This document shows, one piece after another, positions 1 to 9,024 of a stretch of 64,000 nucleotides of DNA (its first letter is position 1; the number at the start of each line of letters is the position of its first letter). The DNA lies in the NCBI RefSeq assembly GCF_002091755.1, contig NZ_BDAI01000008.1:62001-126000 (forward strand), written 5' to 3'. Below the pieces are notes generated by a model that saw only the letters and a program-made list of their open reading frames with translations, had not been told where the DNA came from and ran no database searches. The position numbers and the translations under genes are program-made. The DNA is from Pseudomonas nitroreducens NBRC 12694 (lineage in GTDB: Bacteria > Pseudomonadota > Gammaproteobacteria > Pseudomonadales > Pseudomonadaceae).

Positions 1-191
1 AGTGAAAAGCTGTAGCGCGAGTAGGGATCGGTCCGGTTGGCGTTGATGCTGATCTCACCGGCCGGCGCCATACGTGCGGTTGGCGTTTGAAGCAGACCGA
101 CGCCACCGAAATCGTTCTGGGAATAGCGTGGTTCGGCGAAAGACAGTTGGGTGCCGACCAGCAGCAGGTAAAGGCCGTGGCGGCAATTCAT
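1..191 (-). CDS. yjbH: YjbH-family exopolysaccharide outer-membrane protein, N-terminal fragment (cut by window edge)
   Basis: Only the first 63 codons lie in the window. The start codon at 191-189 overlaps the stop of yjbG (ATGA). The fragment begins with a short hydrophobic signal-like segment (GLYLLLVGTQLSFA). It continues with the motif NDFGGVGLLQTPTARMAPAG, which is typical of the N terminus of YjbH (DUF940) proteins. These are thought to be outer-membrane proteins acting with YjbF and YjbG in exopolysaccharide or group 4 capsule production. It is the last visible gene of the polysaccharide operon. The family call rests on the motif and on the yjbF-yjbG context; the rest of the protein is not visible. 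Confidence 0.8.
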   Translation of the reverse strand, partial: MNCRHGLYLLLVGTQLSFAEPRYSQNDFGGVGLLQTPTARMAPAGEISINANRTDPYSRYSFS

Positions 192-961
192 GGCGATTCC
201 ATAGGTAGCGGCTGGGTGGCGATGAACCTGGCGAGTTCACGGTTCAGGTCCGGGACGATCGCGCCCACTTGCGTGGCATCCAGAGGTACCAGTACGACTG
301 CTCCGGGCGCAGGAGGAGCGGATTCCTCGCGATTCCACAGGGCAATACCCAGCCGGGAAACTTGCCCGTCAGGCTGAATCAGGTAGAGGTAATCCGGGTC
401 CGCCTCCGCCAGGGCGGGGCACTGCTGCGCATACCGGTAGGCCTGTTGCAGAGACTCAAACGGCAGCTTGCAGTCGTTCGAGACCGCACCGGTGACGCGA
501 ATACTGTCGGGCCTCGGCGGGAAGATCAGTCGGTCTCCGCCCTGAAGCTTGGGCGAGTGGGCGGCGCTCAGTTCGACGGCCAATGGGTCGAGCCGGTAAA
601 GGCGCCGCCCGGTGACCGGAAGTTGGGCCACCTGCTCGTTCAGTTGCCGGGCTGCATTGGCCATCCCCGGCTCGTTCTGAAGCATTGCGAGACGTTGGAG
701 CTGGATCAGGTCGAACAAGATGCCTGCTTTCAGGCGTTGCTGTTCCTGCTTCAGGCTTTCGCGTTGCCATGACGCACCGAGCCAGTAGCCTAGCGGATCA
801 ATTCGCAACTGCCCGAGCAGGTCGCCCAGGCGCAGGCCTTCGACAATTTCCTTCTCCCCTGGAGCGGGGACAGCCCCCAGCACCTCGATGCGGGTATTGG
901 CAAACAGCGTGTTGCCAAGAGCGAGCCCCAGCATCAGACAGCCGATCCGCGCAAGCCTCAT
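188..961 (-). CDS. yjbG: YjbG/GfcC-family capsule biosynthesis protein, periplasmic
   Basis: This 257-residue protein has an N-terminal signal peptide (LARIGCLMLGLALGNTLFA). The body resembles GfcC/YjbG, a periplasmic protein with SLBB-like (beta-grasp) repeats that assists polysaccharide export; segments such as GGDRLIFPPRPDSIRVTGAV are like the SLBB folds of Wza. Its start overlaps the yjbF stop (ATGA at 961-958) and its stop overlaps the yjbH start, so the three genes are translationally coupled. The exact biochemical role of the family is not settled. Family assignment is from sequence resemblance and gene order. Confidence 0.8.
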   Translation of the reverse strand: MRLARIGCLMLGLALGNTLFANTRIEVLGAVPAPGEKEIVEGLRLGDLLGQLRIDPLGYWLGASWQRESLKQEQQRLKAGILFDLIQLQRLAMLQNEPGMANAARQLNEQVAQLPVTGRRLYRLDPLAVELSAAHSPKLQGGDRLIFPPRPDSIRVTGAVSNDCKLPFESLQQAYRYAQQCPALAEADPDYLYLIQPDGQVSRLGIALWNREESAPPAPGAVVLVPLDATQVGAIVPDLNRELARFIATQPLPMESP

Positions 962-1614
962 GGCTGCCTCCGCAGTGGCCGCAGTTGAGTGAGGGTGACG
1001 CTGAGGCTCGGCGTGACCTGCTGGCGGCTTTGCAGGATGAATCCATCCTTAGGATCGACCCAGTAGTGGTTGGTTGAAGACATGCCCGCAACCGGGGAGG
1101 CAAGTGATTCGTCGACGCGTAGCAAGGAGTGGTCGCGGTCGAGAATGCGCACAGTCTCGATGCCGGCAGGGTGGAATGTGCCTCTGAGGGAAATGTCGAA
1201 CTGGGTATTCGAGCCGAGATCGATCCAGCGCTGGCTTGGCTGCCCGTCGGCAACATGCTGCAACCCACGAGAGAAGGGAGAATCTGCTGCCAGCCGTGTC
1301 CCCAGAAGATCCTCCGGGAAGCCCAGGGTGCGCACGATCACACCATCCTCAAGCAACAACAACTGGTTGGAGTTGGCCCGCCAGTACTGCAGCTTGCCCT
1401 GCACACGCACCAGCGCCATCACCGCCGAGCCGTATTCGGTCGACACCTGGATCTGGTAATAGGGCAGAGCATCGACCTGGACTTGCGTGACTTCCAGCTT
1501 CGCAGGGCCGTGAAGGCTAGCGCCCAGCGTATTGAGGGAGCCTTGCATCAATGGATTGCAACCAATCAGTGATGCGGCCAATGCGGCCAGCGCGATTAGA
1601 CGGAGGGCAGTCAT
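958..1614 (-). CDS. yjbF: YjbF/GfcB-family lipoprotein
   Basis: This 218-residue protein has a short signal peptide ending in a lipobox (SLIGC, Cys19), so it should be lipidated and anchored in the outer membrane. The remainder matches the YjbF/GfcB family, small lipoproteins encoded with yjbG and yjbH (gfcB-gfcC-gfcD) in exopolysaccharide and group 4 capsule loci. It follows wza after 8 bases and overlaps yjbG by 4 bases. Its molecular function is unknown. The lipobox is seen directly; the family call is by resemblance plus context. Confidence 0.8.
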   Translation of the reverse strand: MTALRLIALAALAASLIGCNPLMQGSLNTLGASLHGPAKLEVTQVQVDALPYYQIQVSTEYGSAVMALVRVQGKLQYWRANSNQLLLLEDGVIVRTLGFPEDLLGTRLAADSPFSRGLQHVADGQPSQRWIDLGSNTQFDISLRGTFHPAGIETVRILDRDHSLLRVDESLASPVAGMSSTNHYWVDPKDGFILQSRQQVTPSLSVTLTQLRPLRRQP

Positions 1615-1622
1615 AGGGGGAA

Positions 1623-2732
1623 TTAGTTGTTGTTGGTGAGGTTGCGCTGGACGGACGAGCCGGTGCCCACGATTCCCGCGGAAGGCACCAACTGGCTGAT
1701 GAGGCGGTTCCAGCGGGTGACGCCTGCCGGGCCGACGTAGACCACGTCCTGAGGCCGCAACTGGAACTGCTGGGCAAGGATGAAGGCGGTCGGCGAATTC
1801 GCGTCGAGTTGGAAGACCGTGGCGCGCTCGGTTTCCAGGTTCTCCACGCCGCGAATGACATAGACGGCCTTACCGTTGGCGGTGGTCTGGTTGAGGCCGC
1901 CGACACTGCCCAGCGCGTCGGCCAGGTTCATTTCGCGGGTCTTGAAAGTCAGGGCGCGCGGTGCGTTGACCTCGCCCATCAGGTAGACCTTCTTGCGGTC
2001 GTTGTAGGGCAGATAGATGCGATCACCGTCTTTCAGGTACAGGCTGTACAGGTCCGATCCCTGTTCGGTATTGAGAGCGTCCAGATTCAAGCGATATACC
2101 TGTTTGCCCCGTTGAAGGGTCAGGCCGGAAAGGTCTGCATTGGCCGTGTCCGGTTCAGCTGTGCCGAGTGCTTCCATCAGTGTCAGAGGCGTGGCGGTAA
2201 TGGCTTGCTGGCCGGCTTTCACAAAGGCGCCATTGAGCACCACGCGCTGGCTGGCGTAGCGCATGACGGCAATGTCCACCTGCGGTTGCTCGATATAGTC
2301 GGCCAGCGCTTCGCTGATGTGATGGCGAACTTCCTCGATCGTTCGGCCGCCTACTTTGATCTGTCCAACATAGGGGTAGAAAAGGCTTCCATCGGGTCTC
2401 ACCAGCCGCCCATTGGCATCGATCTGCTGTTGTTGGCCGGCTGGCGAAGTCAGCTCTGGGTGGTCCCATACCGTGATGTAGAGCAGGTCGCCGGCACCGA
2501 TTCGATAGCTTTCCGGCTGGTAACCGAGCAGTTCAGGTGAAGTCAGATCGTCCTGTTGCGTTGTTGCCTCTATGGTGAGCAGCTTTGGAGTAATCTGCAC
2601 CAATTGGACACGGCTTGACTCGGCCGAGTCCTCCTGCATCAGTCGCCCGGTATCCAGATTCTGGCCAGGGGAAAACATGCACCCCTGAAGCACGAGGGCG
2701 GACAGGACAGCAACAGACAATGGACGGATCAT
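1623..2732 (-). CDS. wza: Wza-type polysaccharide export outer-membrane lipoprotein
   Basis: This 369-residue protein starts with a signal peptide and lipobox (SALVLQGC, Cys18). The Poly_export domain begins near residue 75 (YRIGAGDLLYITVWDHPEL), followed by SLBB repeats (VVLNGAFVKAGQQAI; VYLMGEVNAPRALTF). This is the architecture of Wza, the octameric outer-membrane channel for Wzy-dependent exopolysaccharide. It lies upstream of yjbF in the same direction and separate from wzc and wzb, which sit 12 kb away at the other end of the cluster. No clear Shine-Dalgarno precedes the ATG. Confidence 0.92.
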   Translation of the reverse strand: MIRPLSVAVLSALVLQGCMFSPGQNLDTGRLMQEDSAESSRVQLVQITPKLLTIEATTQQDDLTSPELLGYQPESYRIGAGDLLYITVWDHPELTSPAGQQQQIDANGRLVRPDGSLFYPYVGQIKVGGRTIEEVRHHISEALADYIEQPQVDIAVMRYASQRVVLNGAFVKAGQQAITATPLTLMEALGTAEPDTANADLSGLTLQRGKQVYRLNLDALNTEQGSDLYSLYLKDGDRIYLPYNDRKKVYLMGEVNAPRALTFKTREMNLADALGSVGGLNQTTANGKAVYVIRGVENLETERATVFQLDANSPTAFILAQQFQLRPQDVVYVGPAGVTRWNRLISQLVPSAGIVGTGSSVQRNLTNNN

Positions 2733-2905
2733 GGATGGCTACACAGGAGGAGTAATCAGGATGACGCAGAGGTTTTCGGCGCCGGTTTTCCTAGGCTTGG
2801 AGGCTTCTCAGGAGGCTGCGCAGGTTAGCAATGGGACTTGCGGGCGGATGTAGGAAAAGGATGGTGGGCTGTGACAGGTAATTCTTTAACTGGAGGAGGG
2901 TTAGA

Positions 2906-4321
2906 TTAATAGGCGTTCTGGTGAACAAATCCCTTGAACAGCGTCAGGAAGACAATCTTCAGATCCCACCACAGCGACCAGTTGTTGATGTAAGCCAAGT
3001 CAAACTCGACGCGTTTCTGCATCTTTTCCAGCGTGTCCGTCTCCCCACGCCAACCATTCACCTGGGCCCAACCGGTAATGCCGGGCTTCACCTTGTGGCG
3101 CAGCATGTAGCTGCTGATTTGCCCCCGGTATTCTTCGTTGTGTGCAATGGCGTGTGGGCGCGGCCCAACGATGGACATATCGCCCATGAATACGTTGAGG
3201 AACTGGGGCAGCTCGTCCAGCGAAGTACGACGCAGGAGAGCACCAACCGGAGTGATGCGGCTGTCGTTACGGGTCGCCTGGGCCACTGTCGCGCCGTTCT
3301 CCATGACCCGCATGCTGCGGAACTTCCACACTTCTATCGAACGGCCATCGATGCCGTAGCGTTTCTGCTTGAAGAAGACGGGGCCGGGCGACGTGAGTTT
3401 CACCACAACGGAGATCAGCATCATCGGGACGGCGATGAGGCAGAGAATCAACGAAGACAGCACGATGTCTTCCAGGCGCTTTACCCATGCACCGGCTCCC
3501 ACCATGGGGCTGTCGAAGATGCTGATAGTGGGAATGCCGTCGATATTCTGTGAGCGGGCGTGAAGCAGGTCGAAGACAAAAACATCGGGAACGATGTAGA
3601 CGGAGGTCGTGGTGTCGCTCAGTTGCTCTACCAGCCACTTGATTCGTGCTTCGCTGCGCATGGGTAGCGTGATGTAGACGCGATCTAGTTTGCCTGCACG
3701 GGCCTGTTCCACTAGGTGTTCCAGCGTGCCGGAAATAGGTAATTTCACACTGCCAGTGCCCAGGCTGACTGGCGCGTGAAGCTTGTCATCGAAGAAGCCG
3801 ACCAGTTCCAGCCCCATCCACGGTGCGCTGGCAATGCTGGTTGCCAGGCGCTGCCCCAACGTGCCTGCGCCGGCTATGGCAACCGAGCGAGTGTTAAAGC
3901 CTCGACGGCGAAGCGCATGCAGGCCTGAGCGCAAAAGAACGCGGTAACCGCACAAGCTGCCGAGTACCAGTGAGAACCACTGTATCTGCCCTGTACCACT
4001 GAGCACGGTGATCTCTGGACTGAGGTAGTCGGCAACCGCAACGCCGGCAAAGCTGATTGTCCAAATGCCGCCGACCTTCCGCAACTCCTCGCAAATTCGT
4101 TCACCCCGCCATGAGACATAGAGTTGCCCGAAGTCACTGAGCAGATAGAAAATGACCAAGGCAAACAGCGTTGCGATGACGGCTGAGTAATCCCACTGCG
4201 CTCTATCGACGGCAATAACCACACTCATGCCGAGACAGATGCCAGTGAGGTCAATCAGCTTTTGCAGAATGGAAATAGTGGCTTGATGGGGGCGGAGGAT
4301 TCCGCGGTCCCTCGTGTTCAT
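2906..4321 (-). CDS. wcaJ: WcaJ-type undecaprenyl-phosphate sugar-1-phosphate transferase
   Basis: This polyprenol-phosphate hexose-1-P transferase should start repeat-unit synthesis by moving a sugar phosphate (commonly glucose-1-P) to undecaprenyl phosphate at the inner membrane. The N-terminal half has four hydrophobic helices and a NAD-fold-like loop (VAIAGAGTLGQRLA). The C-terminal catalytic domain shows the family motifs FKQKRYGIDG, EVWKFRSM, RRTSLDELPQF, MSIVGPRPHA and VKPGITGWAQVNG. I chose the ATG at 4321-4319 (471 codons) because an AAGGA lies 8 bases upstream; an upstream GTG at 4405 has no ribosome binding site. The donor sugar cannot be read from sequence. Confidence 0.9.
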   Translation of the reverse strand: MNTRDRGILRPHQATISILQKLIDLTGICLGMSVVIAVDRAQWDYSAVIATLFALVIFYLLSDFGQLYVSWRGERICEELRKVGGIWTISFAGVAVADYLSPEITVLSGTGQIQWFSLVLGSLCGYRVLLRSGLHALRRRGFNTRSVAIAGAGTLGQRLATSIASAPWMGLELVGFFDDKLHAPVSLGTGSVKLPISGTLEHLVEQARAGKLDRVYITLPMRSEARIKWLVEQLSDTTTSVYIVPDVFVFDLLHARSQNIDGIPTISIFDSPMVGAGAWVKRLEDIVLSSLILCLIAVPMMLISVVVKLTSPGPVFFKQKRYGIDGRSIEVWKFRSMRVMENGATVAQATRNDSRITPVGALLRRTSLDELPQFLNVFMGDMSIVGPRPHAIAHNEEYRGQISSYMLRHKVKPGITGWAQVNGWRGETDTLEKMQKRVEFDLAYINNWSLWWDLKIVFLTLFKGFVHQNAY

Positions 4322-4432
4322 TGGAGTATTCCTTTGCGATCTCTGGCTTGCAGGATCTTTTAGAGGGGTATTTATGTGGAGGCGAGGGTTTGAACTGCGT
4401 TGCACTAATTAATAGAGGGCAGAAGATGCTAT

Positions 4433-5179
4433 TTAGTTTTTGGAGCGCAGCTGCTTGTATTTCTCAATCACCAGCAACCAGGCGAATTGAACATTGGTAG
4501 TTAGATAGCGCTTCCACATCCTGCCTGGCTCTTGAATGACTCGATATAACCATTCAAGACCATATCTTTGCATCCACAGCGGTGCCCGCTTCACCTTTCC
4601 GGCAACTACATCGAAAGTGCCGCCGACACCCATGACAAAATTGACGCCTAGCTGATCTTTCCAGCGATTGATGAAATTTTCCTTCTTAGGGGATGTAATG
4701 GCTACAAATAGAAGCTGAGCATTGGAGTTGCGGATCGTTTCAACCATCTTTTCTTCATTATCCCAGAAGTAACCATGGTGGTAGCCGGCTACTCTTAGGT
4801 CTGGATACTGGGCTTCTACAGTTGTGGCCGTTTTGGCGACAATCTCTTCCGTGGCGCCAAGAAGATAGACGGTGAAATGGTTACGGGCACTCATGGCCAG
4901 GAGTTGATGAAATAGATCTACACCGGCAACTCGCTCAGGAACATTATGCCCCAAAAAGCGAGCTCCCCATACTAATCCCATTCCATCGATGTTAATGATG
5001 TCACAGGACTTAACAGATTGGGATAAAATTTTGTCGGACTGCATGTTGACTAATTTTGCAACATTTACCACTGAGTGTTGAGTGAATTGGTTTTTGATTA
5101 TCCGTTTTTCTAGTTCGTTAACTGCCTGCTCCATAGACATTGCATCCAAAGGGCAGTTCAGGAAATGGATTCTATTCAT
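4433..5179 (-). CDS. wecG: WecG/TagA/CpsF-family glycosyltransferase (probable UDP-ManNAcA transferase)
   Basis: This 248-residue GT26-family enzyme transfers ManNAc or ManNAcA onto a lipid-linked sugar at the cytoplasmic face of the membrane. Family motifs are visible: NIDGMGLVWGARFLG near residue 63, ERVAGVDLF, VYLLGATEEIV, LLFVAITSPKKENFI and the C-terminal RAPLWMQRYGLEWLYRVIQEP. WecB and WecC in the same cluster would make UDP-ManNAcA, which supports a WecG-like donor. It lies between a GT4 gene and wcaJ. The family is certain; the exact donor is inferred from the neighbours. Confidence 0.85.
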   Translation of the reverse strand: MNRIHFLNCPLDAMSMEQAVNELEKRIIKNQFTQHSVVNVAKLVNMQSDKILSQSVKSCDIINIDGMGLVWGARFLGHNVPERVAGVDLFHQLLAMSARNHFTVYLLGATEEIVAKTATTVEAQYPDLRVAGYHHGYFWDNEEKMVETIRNSNAQLLFVAITSPKKENFINRWKDQLGVNFVMGVGGTFDVVAGKVKRAPLWMQRYGLEWLYRVIQEPGRMWKRYLTTNVQFAWLLVIEKYKQLRSKN

Positions 5180-5198
5180 GGAAGTGTTTAGTGTTGGT

Positions 5199-6236
5199 TT
5201 AATGATGTTGGTTAAGTATAATTGATCTAAGGAGTTGATGCTTCTGTGTAAACTTCTCTAGGTTGTATTTGTTTGTTATTGATTCGGATCTATTTTTTGA
5301 GAGCTCCATATCACCTAGGAGATTTATGGAGTTAATTGCCGAATTAATCGCCGATAGAAGGCTAGATGCTCTGTGTATGTCGAATGAAAAGCTGAGCGGG
5401 TCGTCCTTACAAATTTCGTGCAAGGCTGGAATTGTGTTGTATAGTAAAATCTTTCCTTGATAAATTCCCTCAATTGCTACCAGGCCAAAGCCCTCTTCGA
5501 GGGACGGAATTAGCAGAGTGTGTGAGTCTTTCAGGAATTCAAATGGTGTCTTTTGAAATCCACATATTATAATTTCGACGTTCTTAGGAGCTGTTTCTTT
5601 CAACTTTTTGATGTGACCCATGAGCGGGCCATCACCAACTATTTTAAAGGATATGCTGCCTTTGAGGTTTGAAGATATGTCGTATATTGCCTTTATTAAT
5701 TCTATTATTCCCTTCCAGTTGTTAAGTGATCCAACGAATCCGGCTTTAAATACTTTGTTATTAAAGGTTGGATGAGTTCCGATATACGTCTCACCTATGT
5801 AGGGGTTTGTTATTGTCGTCACAGTTTTTTCTTCTACGCCTTGCTCGAGTAAACTATTTCTTACTGATTCTGATACAGCGATGTAATGGTCGCAAGGGAA
5901 TACCTTATAGAGCCAAAGGTGTTTTCTGTAATTGGCATGTGCATAGAATACTGATTTTTTTCCAATTGCTTTTAGTAGCCAGGATAGCGGGAGAAAGCAA
6001 CGGTTATGAATATATATAATGTCAGGCTTATTTGTTATTATTTTTATTGCTATAGATATAAGCGTGGTTAGGCTGTCTGGCAGAGTGTTTATAATTGCAT
6101 GACGGGATGGTTGTATGCTGATAATTTTTTCATCTTGATTGGTCAGTTGCGCCAGGATCTTCTGGGCACCACCTCGTTCTGGGTTTGAGTTGTTTATAAG
6201 GTGCCAGACATTAATCTTTATAGAGTTCCCTTTCAT
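5199..6236 (-). CDS. GT4-family glycosyltransferase of the polysaccharide cassette
   Basis: This 345-residue enzyme has a GT-B fold. The N-terminal domain includes the GGAQKILAQL segment. The C-terminal GT4 domain shows AGFVGSLNNWKGIIELIKAI, FKIVGDGPLM and the E-x7-E nucleotide-sugar motif in LIPSLEEGFGLVAIEG. It probably adds one sugar of the repeat unit. It begins inside the end of the acetyltransferase gene (26-base overlap), so the two are coupled. Codon use is AT-rich like the rest of the cassette. Donor and acceptor sugars cannot be predicted. Confidence 0.85.
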   Translation of the reverse strand: MKGNSIKINVWHLINNSNPERGGAQKILAQLTNQDEKIISIQPSRHAIINTLPDSLTTLISIAIKIITNKPDIIYIHNRCFLPLSWLLKAIGKKSVFYAHANYRKHLWLYKVFPCDHYIAVSESVRNSLLEQGVEEKTVTTITNPYIGETYIGTHPTFNNKVFKAGFVGSLNNWKGIIELIKAIYDISSNLKGSISFKIVGDGPLMGHIKKLKETAPKNVEIIICGFQKTPFEFLKDSHTLLIPSLEEGFGLVAIEGIYQGKILLYNTIPALHEICKDDPLSFSFDIHRASSLLSAINSAINSINLLGDMELSKNRSESITNKYNLEKFTQKHQLLRSIILNQHH

Positions 6237-6789
6237 GGTCTTCGTTTAGATTCTTAATCTTGTTTGATTCGCAGATGAAAGAGTTATGCACATCACACGA
6301 TAAAATAGTGTTGGCCGAAACGAAAATACTCCCGCTGAGAGTTATTGGGCCTGCTACTATTGAATTAGGTCCTACAAAAGCTCTTCCATCAATCCATGGT
6401 TGATGCTGAACTGCTTCGCCTCTTCTTGATGTTTTTCCTAGGTTTCCTCCTATAGTTACACCTTGCATTATTTTTATGTGTCCTCTGAGATGGACGTGTT
6501 GTCCAACTACGATCCCGATTGGGTGAGGAAAATATATGCCACCATAGAGCGCGCATCGTTGGTCAATATCTACTTTGAAAATCAGAAAATTTAGCCACCA
6601 TACGAGTCTAGGGAGTAGAGGAATTTTGAATAGATAGAGAACATGAGATACGCGATATATTGTAGTGCAAATGAAGGACGGGGATAGCAAGCTTGAAAGT
6701 ATGCTTATAAATTTCCTACTTCGCCCTTTGTAGAATAAGATGGTCTTTATGTCTTCTAATATCAGTGTGCTGAATCGAGGCTGTTTCAT
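6211..6789 (-). CDS. Serine-acetyltransferase-like hexapeptide acetyltransferase
   Basis: This 192-residue protein has a left-handed beta-helix of hexapeptide repeats in its second half (GGIYFPHPIGIVVGQHVHLRG, IKIMQGVTIGGN, IDGRAFVGPNSIVAG). The first half carries hydrophobic segments as in the CysE-like acetyltransferases found in polysaccharide loci. It most likely O- or N-acetylates a sugar residue rather than serine. The start lies 74 bases inside the wzy coding sequence. The next Met is within the beta-helix, so a shorter start would destroy the fold. Confidence 0.75.
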   Translation of the reverse strand: MKQPRFSTLILEDIKTILFYKGRSRKFISILSSLLSPSFICTTIYRVSHVLYLFKIPLLPRLVWWLNFLIFKVDIDQRCALYGGIYFPHPIGIVVGQHVHLRGHIKIMQGVTIGGNLGKTSRRGEAVQHQPWIDGRAFVGPNSIVAGPITLSGSIFVSANTILSCDVHNSFICESNKIKNLNEDHERELYKD

Positions 6790-7933
6790 ATCTTGCCCTT
6801 CGTAAATAGAAATAGTAGGGCATATACATCCAGAATTTTAAGGTTGGGTAGAATACTAAGCAGATAATGAATAGTACTAGTCCCCCTCTGATGTGCGTAT
6901 ACCGACTAGGTGTTCGAGAGTAGGTTATAAGAAAGTCTAAGAGTAATAAGGCAAGTCCGAAAAGTCCGAGCTCGAAAATAAAAACAGGTAACTCACTGCC
7001 ATCTCTCGCAGATGGATCTTCTTCATTTACCAAAGCGGAAAGACGATGGTTTACGGCTGTCGTGCCCCAACTTCCAAGGCCGTGGCCAAATAGTATAGTT
7101 AATAAGCTTTGATTGGTCTGGTATTCTATGACTCTGGTCAGTGGGATCCAGCGTGAAGCGTAATTTAGAAGTGTTTCGTTATCTTTGTCTGGGTTGATTG
7201 TGCTTCTATAACTAATTACGCCAATTAAAACCGACAGAATCATGGCGGAAAAAAGTGTGCCTTTTATTGGGGTCTTTTTTATTATCGGTATTGAGTATAT
7301 TATAGTTAGTGCTCCAATTGTTGTCAGGGAGCCATTAAGAATCATAACCAAAGCAGTAAGCGTGGCGGTACATGGGTTTCTTTTTATGAATTTTATTACG
7401 TTGCTGCCAGTAAGCAGGAGAGTGTTAAAGGAAAATGAAATGGCAAACCAGTTTGGCTCAATGAAAAAACCCCTGAGCCTGAAGGACACAGAGTATCCCT
7501 TTTCATAGTGATCTTCGTTAATGAAACTTAATTGGACTCCGCCTATTTTGAAAATAGCGTATTGAAATAATCCCGTGAGGATCATTGTTATTTGGAATAA
7601 GTAGAATATCTTCTTGGATGTGAATCTGAAAGTTGTGCTTGCGAATATTATTATGTTTATGGTTACCAATAGGTAGACTGTTATGTTTATAAATCCGGGT
7701 TGGAACATTAATGCTCCAGAGATCAGGCTATAAAGGATAAATATTATGAGTGAGGTTTCTTTTTTAAGTGGATGTAGTATTGATGACGGACGTCTAAGGG
7801 TGGCTATTACGTTTGTTATTGCTATGCAGATAATTCCTAAGTGGAATTGTACGGTTCCGCCTAGCTTTAGGGCCGAGTCTAAGGCAAAACTAATATATAT
7901 TAATGCCACCCAGGTTGATATATTGATGCTCAT
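6716..7933 (-). CDS. wzy: Wzy-type O-antigen / exopolysaccharide polymerase
   Basis: This 405-residue, very hydrophobic integral membrane protein has about ten predicted transmembrane helices and a large periplasmic loop (residues roughly 240-315, containing ASRWIPLTRVIEY and FGHGLGSWG). That is the topology of Wzy/O-antigen ligase-like polymerases. The family has little sequence conservation, so the call relies on topology, the GHGLGSWG motif and position between a flippase and glycosyltransferases. It is AT-rich and follows the pyruvyl transferase after 14 bases. Confidence 0.75.
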   Translation of the reverse strand: MSINISTWVALIYISFALDSALKLGGTVQFHLGIICIAITNVIATLRRPSSILHPLKKETSLIIFILYSLISGALMFQPGFINITVYLLVTINIIIFASTTFRFTSKKIFYLFQITMILTGLFQYAIFKIGGVQLSFINEDHYEKGYSVSFRLRGFFIEPNWFAISFSFNTLLLTGSNVIKFIKRNPCTATLTALVMILNGSLTTIGALTIIYSIPIIKKTPIKGTLFSAMILSVLIGVISYRSTINPDKDNETLLNYASRWIPLTRVIEYQTNQSLLTILFGHGLGSWGTTAVNHRLSALVNEEDPSARDGSELPVFIFELGLFGLALLLLDFLITYSRTPSRYTHIRGGLVLFIICLVFYPTLKFWMYMPYYFYLRRARYETASIQHTDIRRHKDHLILQRAK

Positions 7934-7947
7934 GCTGTCTTTGGCGG

Positions 7948-9024
7948 TTAAAGTTGTTGCCCAATGGATTTTAAGAGGAAGTTTTGAGAATCTTTTATGA
8001 GCCTGTTCAGGCGTGGGCGAACATCATTGTATGGGATTCTTTCGAGTTTGCGTGTCATCAGATCTGTTGGTGACTCTACAACCTGACACATAAGTCCGAG
8101 CCTACTAAGCAGTGTTGTTTGTCGTGAGTTTAGGTTTTTAATTATATGTGGGAAGAAGAAAAAATCTTTTTCGAAATTTATGGAAAAAGCTGTCCCGTGG
8201 AATGAGTTCGTTGCTATGAAGCTTGCTGAGTGAATTAGTGATAACCATTCGCTTGGTCCTATGTCAAGGAGGTTGAAATCAGCGCTTGGAATTGGTTTAG
8301 AACCAAGGTGGTATATTGGGAGTTGCGTCTTTTTCTTTAGTTCTTTTATGTATTCTTCGAATCTGGTTAGCATGGCTCCAGATCCAACTACATAGGTGGC
8401 TATATACTCTTTCTTTGGGATTTTTGAATTTTCAAAAATCTCATGGTAGTCGCGAATAAGAAGTGTCGGGTCAACTACGACGTGGTTTTCTATGCCAGGT
8501 AGGTGAGTGGCTAGGTCAATATTTAGAGTGTCTTCCCTAACACCCAGTGCGTCAAACTGTAGCAATAGATCTTTTATTTGATCAATGAAGTCTGGAAGTC
8601 GGCGACTTCCGGCACTGGCTGCGTATGCAATTTTTTTTGTAGGGCTTGAGATAAAGTCTAGAAAGTATGCTGTGTCCGACATCCCGCCAGTGAGATCAGG
8701 GTTCCAGATTTGATCACTTCCACAAATAACTGCATGAGCGTCTCTTATCTGATTAAGTGATTTATTTGTAAGATATCTTTTGGATGTCAATGGCAGATAA
8801 GTTTTTGAGAATTTGTTAAATTTCTTTAGTCTAGAAAGTTTTTCAAATGTCTTCTTTATCCCTTTGGCCGGTCGGTAACGTTGAAGGAGAAAATAGCTAG
8901 GGGTGTAGTCTATAATTTGAGCGTCTAGGTTGGAGTTCTTCAAGAACTTTACTAGCGCGTAAGCTTGAAGTGTTGCTCCATAGTTCAATGCTTTCTGGAA
9001 TGTTAGTGTGTATATTTTTTTCAT
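7948..9024 (-). CDS. Polysaccharide pyruvyl transferase family protein
   Basis: This 358-residue protein matches the CsaB/WcaK pyruvyl transferase family (PF04230). Visible motifs are the N-terminal NYGATLQAYALVKFL, AVICGSDQIWNPDL, VVDPTLLI, and the C-terminal FIATNSFHGTAFSI. Members add a pyruvate ketal from phosphoenolpyruvate to a hexose or ManNAc residue, giving the polysaccharide negative charge. The start overlaps the stop of the MurB-like gene (ATGA), implying coupled expression. Whether it uses ManNAc, plausible given wecB nearby, is not known. Confidence 0.85.
   Translation of the reverse strand: MKKIYTLTFQKALNYGATLQAYALVKFLKNSNLDAQIIDYTPSYFLLQRYRPAKGIKKTFEKLSRLKKFNKFSKTYLPLTSKRYLTNKSLNQIRDAHAVICGSDQIWNPDLTGGMSDTAYFLDFISSPTKKIAYAASAGSRRLPDFIDQIKDLLLQFDALGVREDTLNIDLATHLPGIENHVVVDPTLLIRDYHEIFENSKIPKKEYIATYVVGSGAMLTRFEEYIKELKKKTQLPIYHLGSKPIPSADFNLLDIGPSEWLSLIHSASFIATNSFHGTAFSINFEKDFFFFPHIIKNLNSRQTTLLSRLGLMCQVVESPTDLMTRKLERIPYNDVRPRLNRLIKDSQNFLLKSIGQQL

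Noticed and set aside
4322..4405. Extended N terminus of the WcaJ-type transferase from a GTG at 4405
   Set aside because: No ribosome binding site; the added 28 residues are polar and absent from the family, while ATG 4321 has AAGGA at 8 bases.
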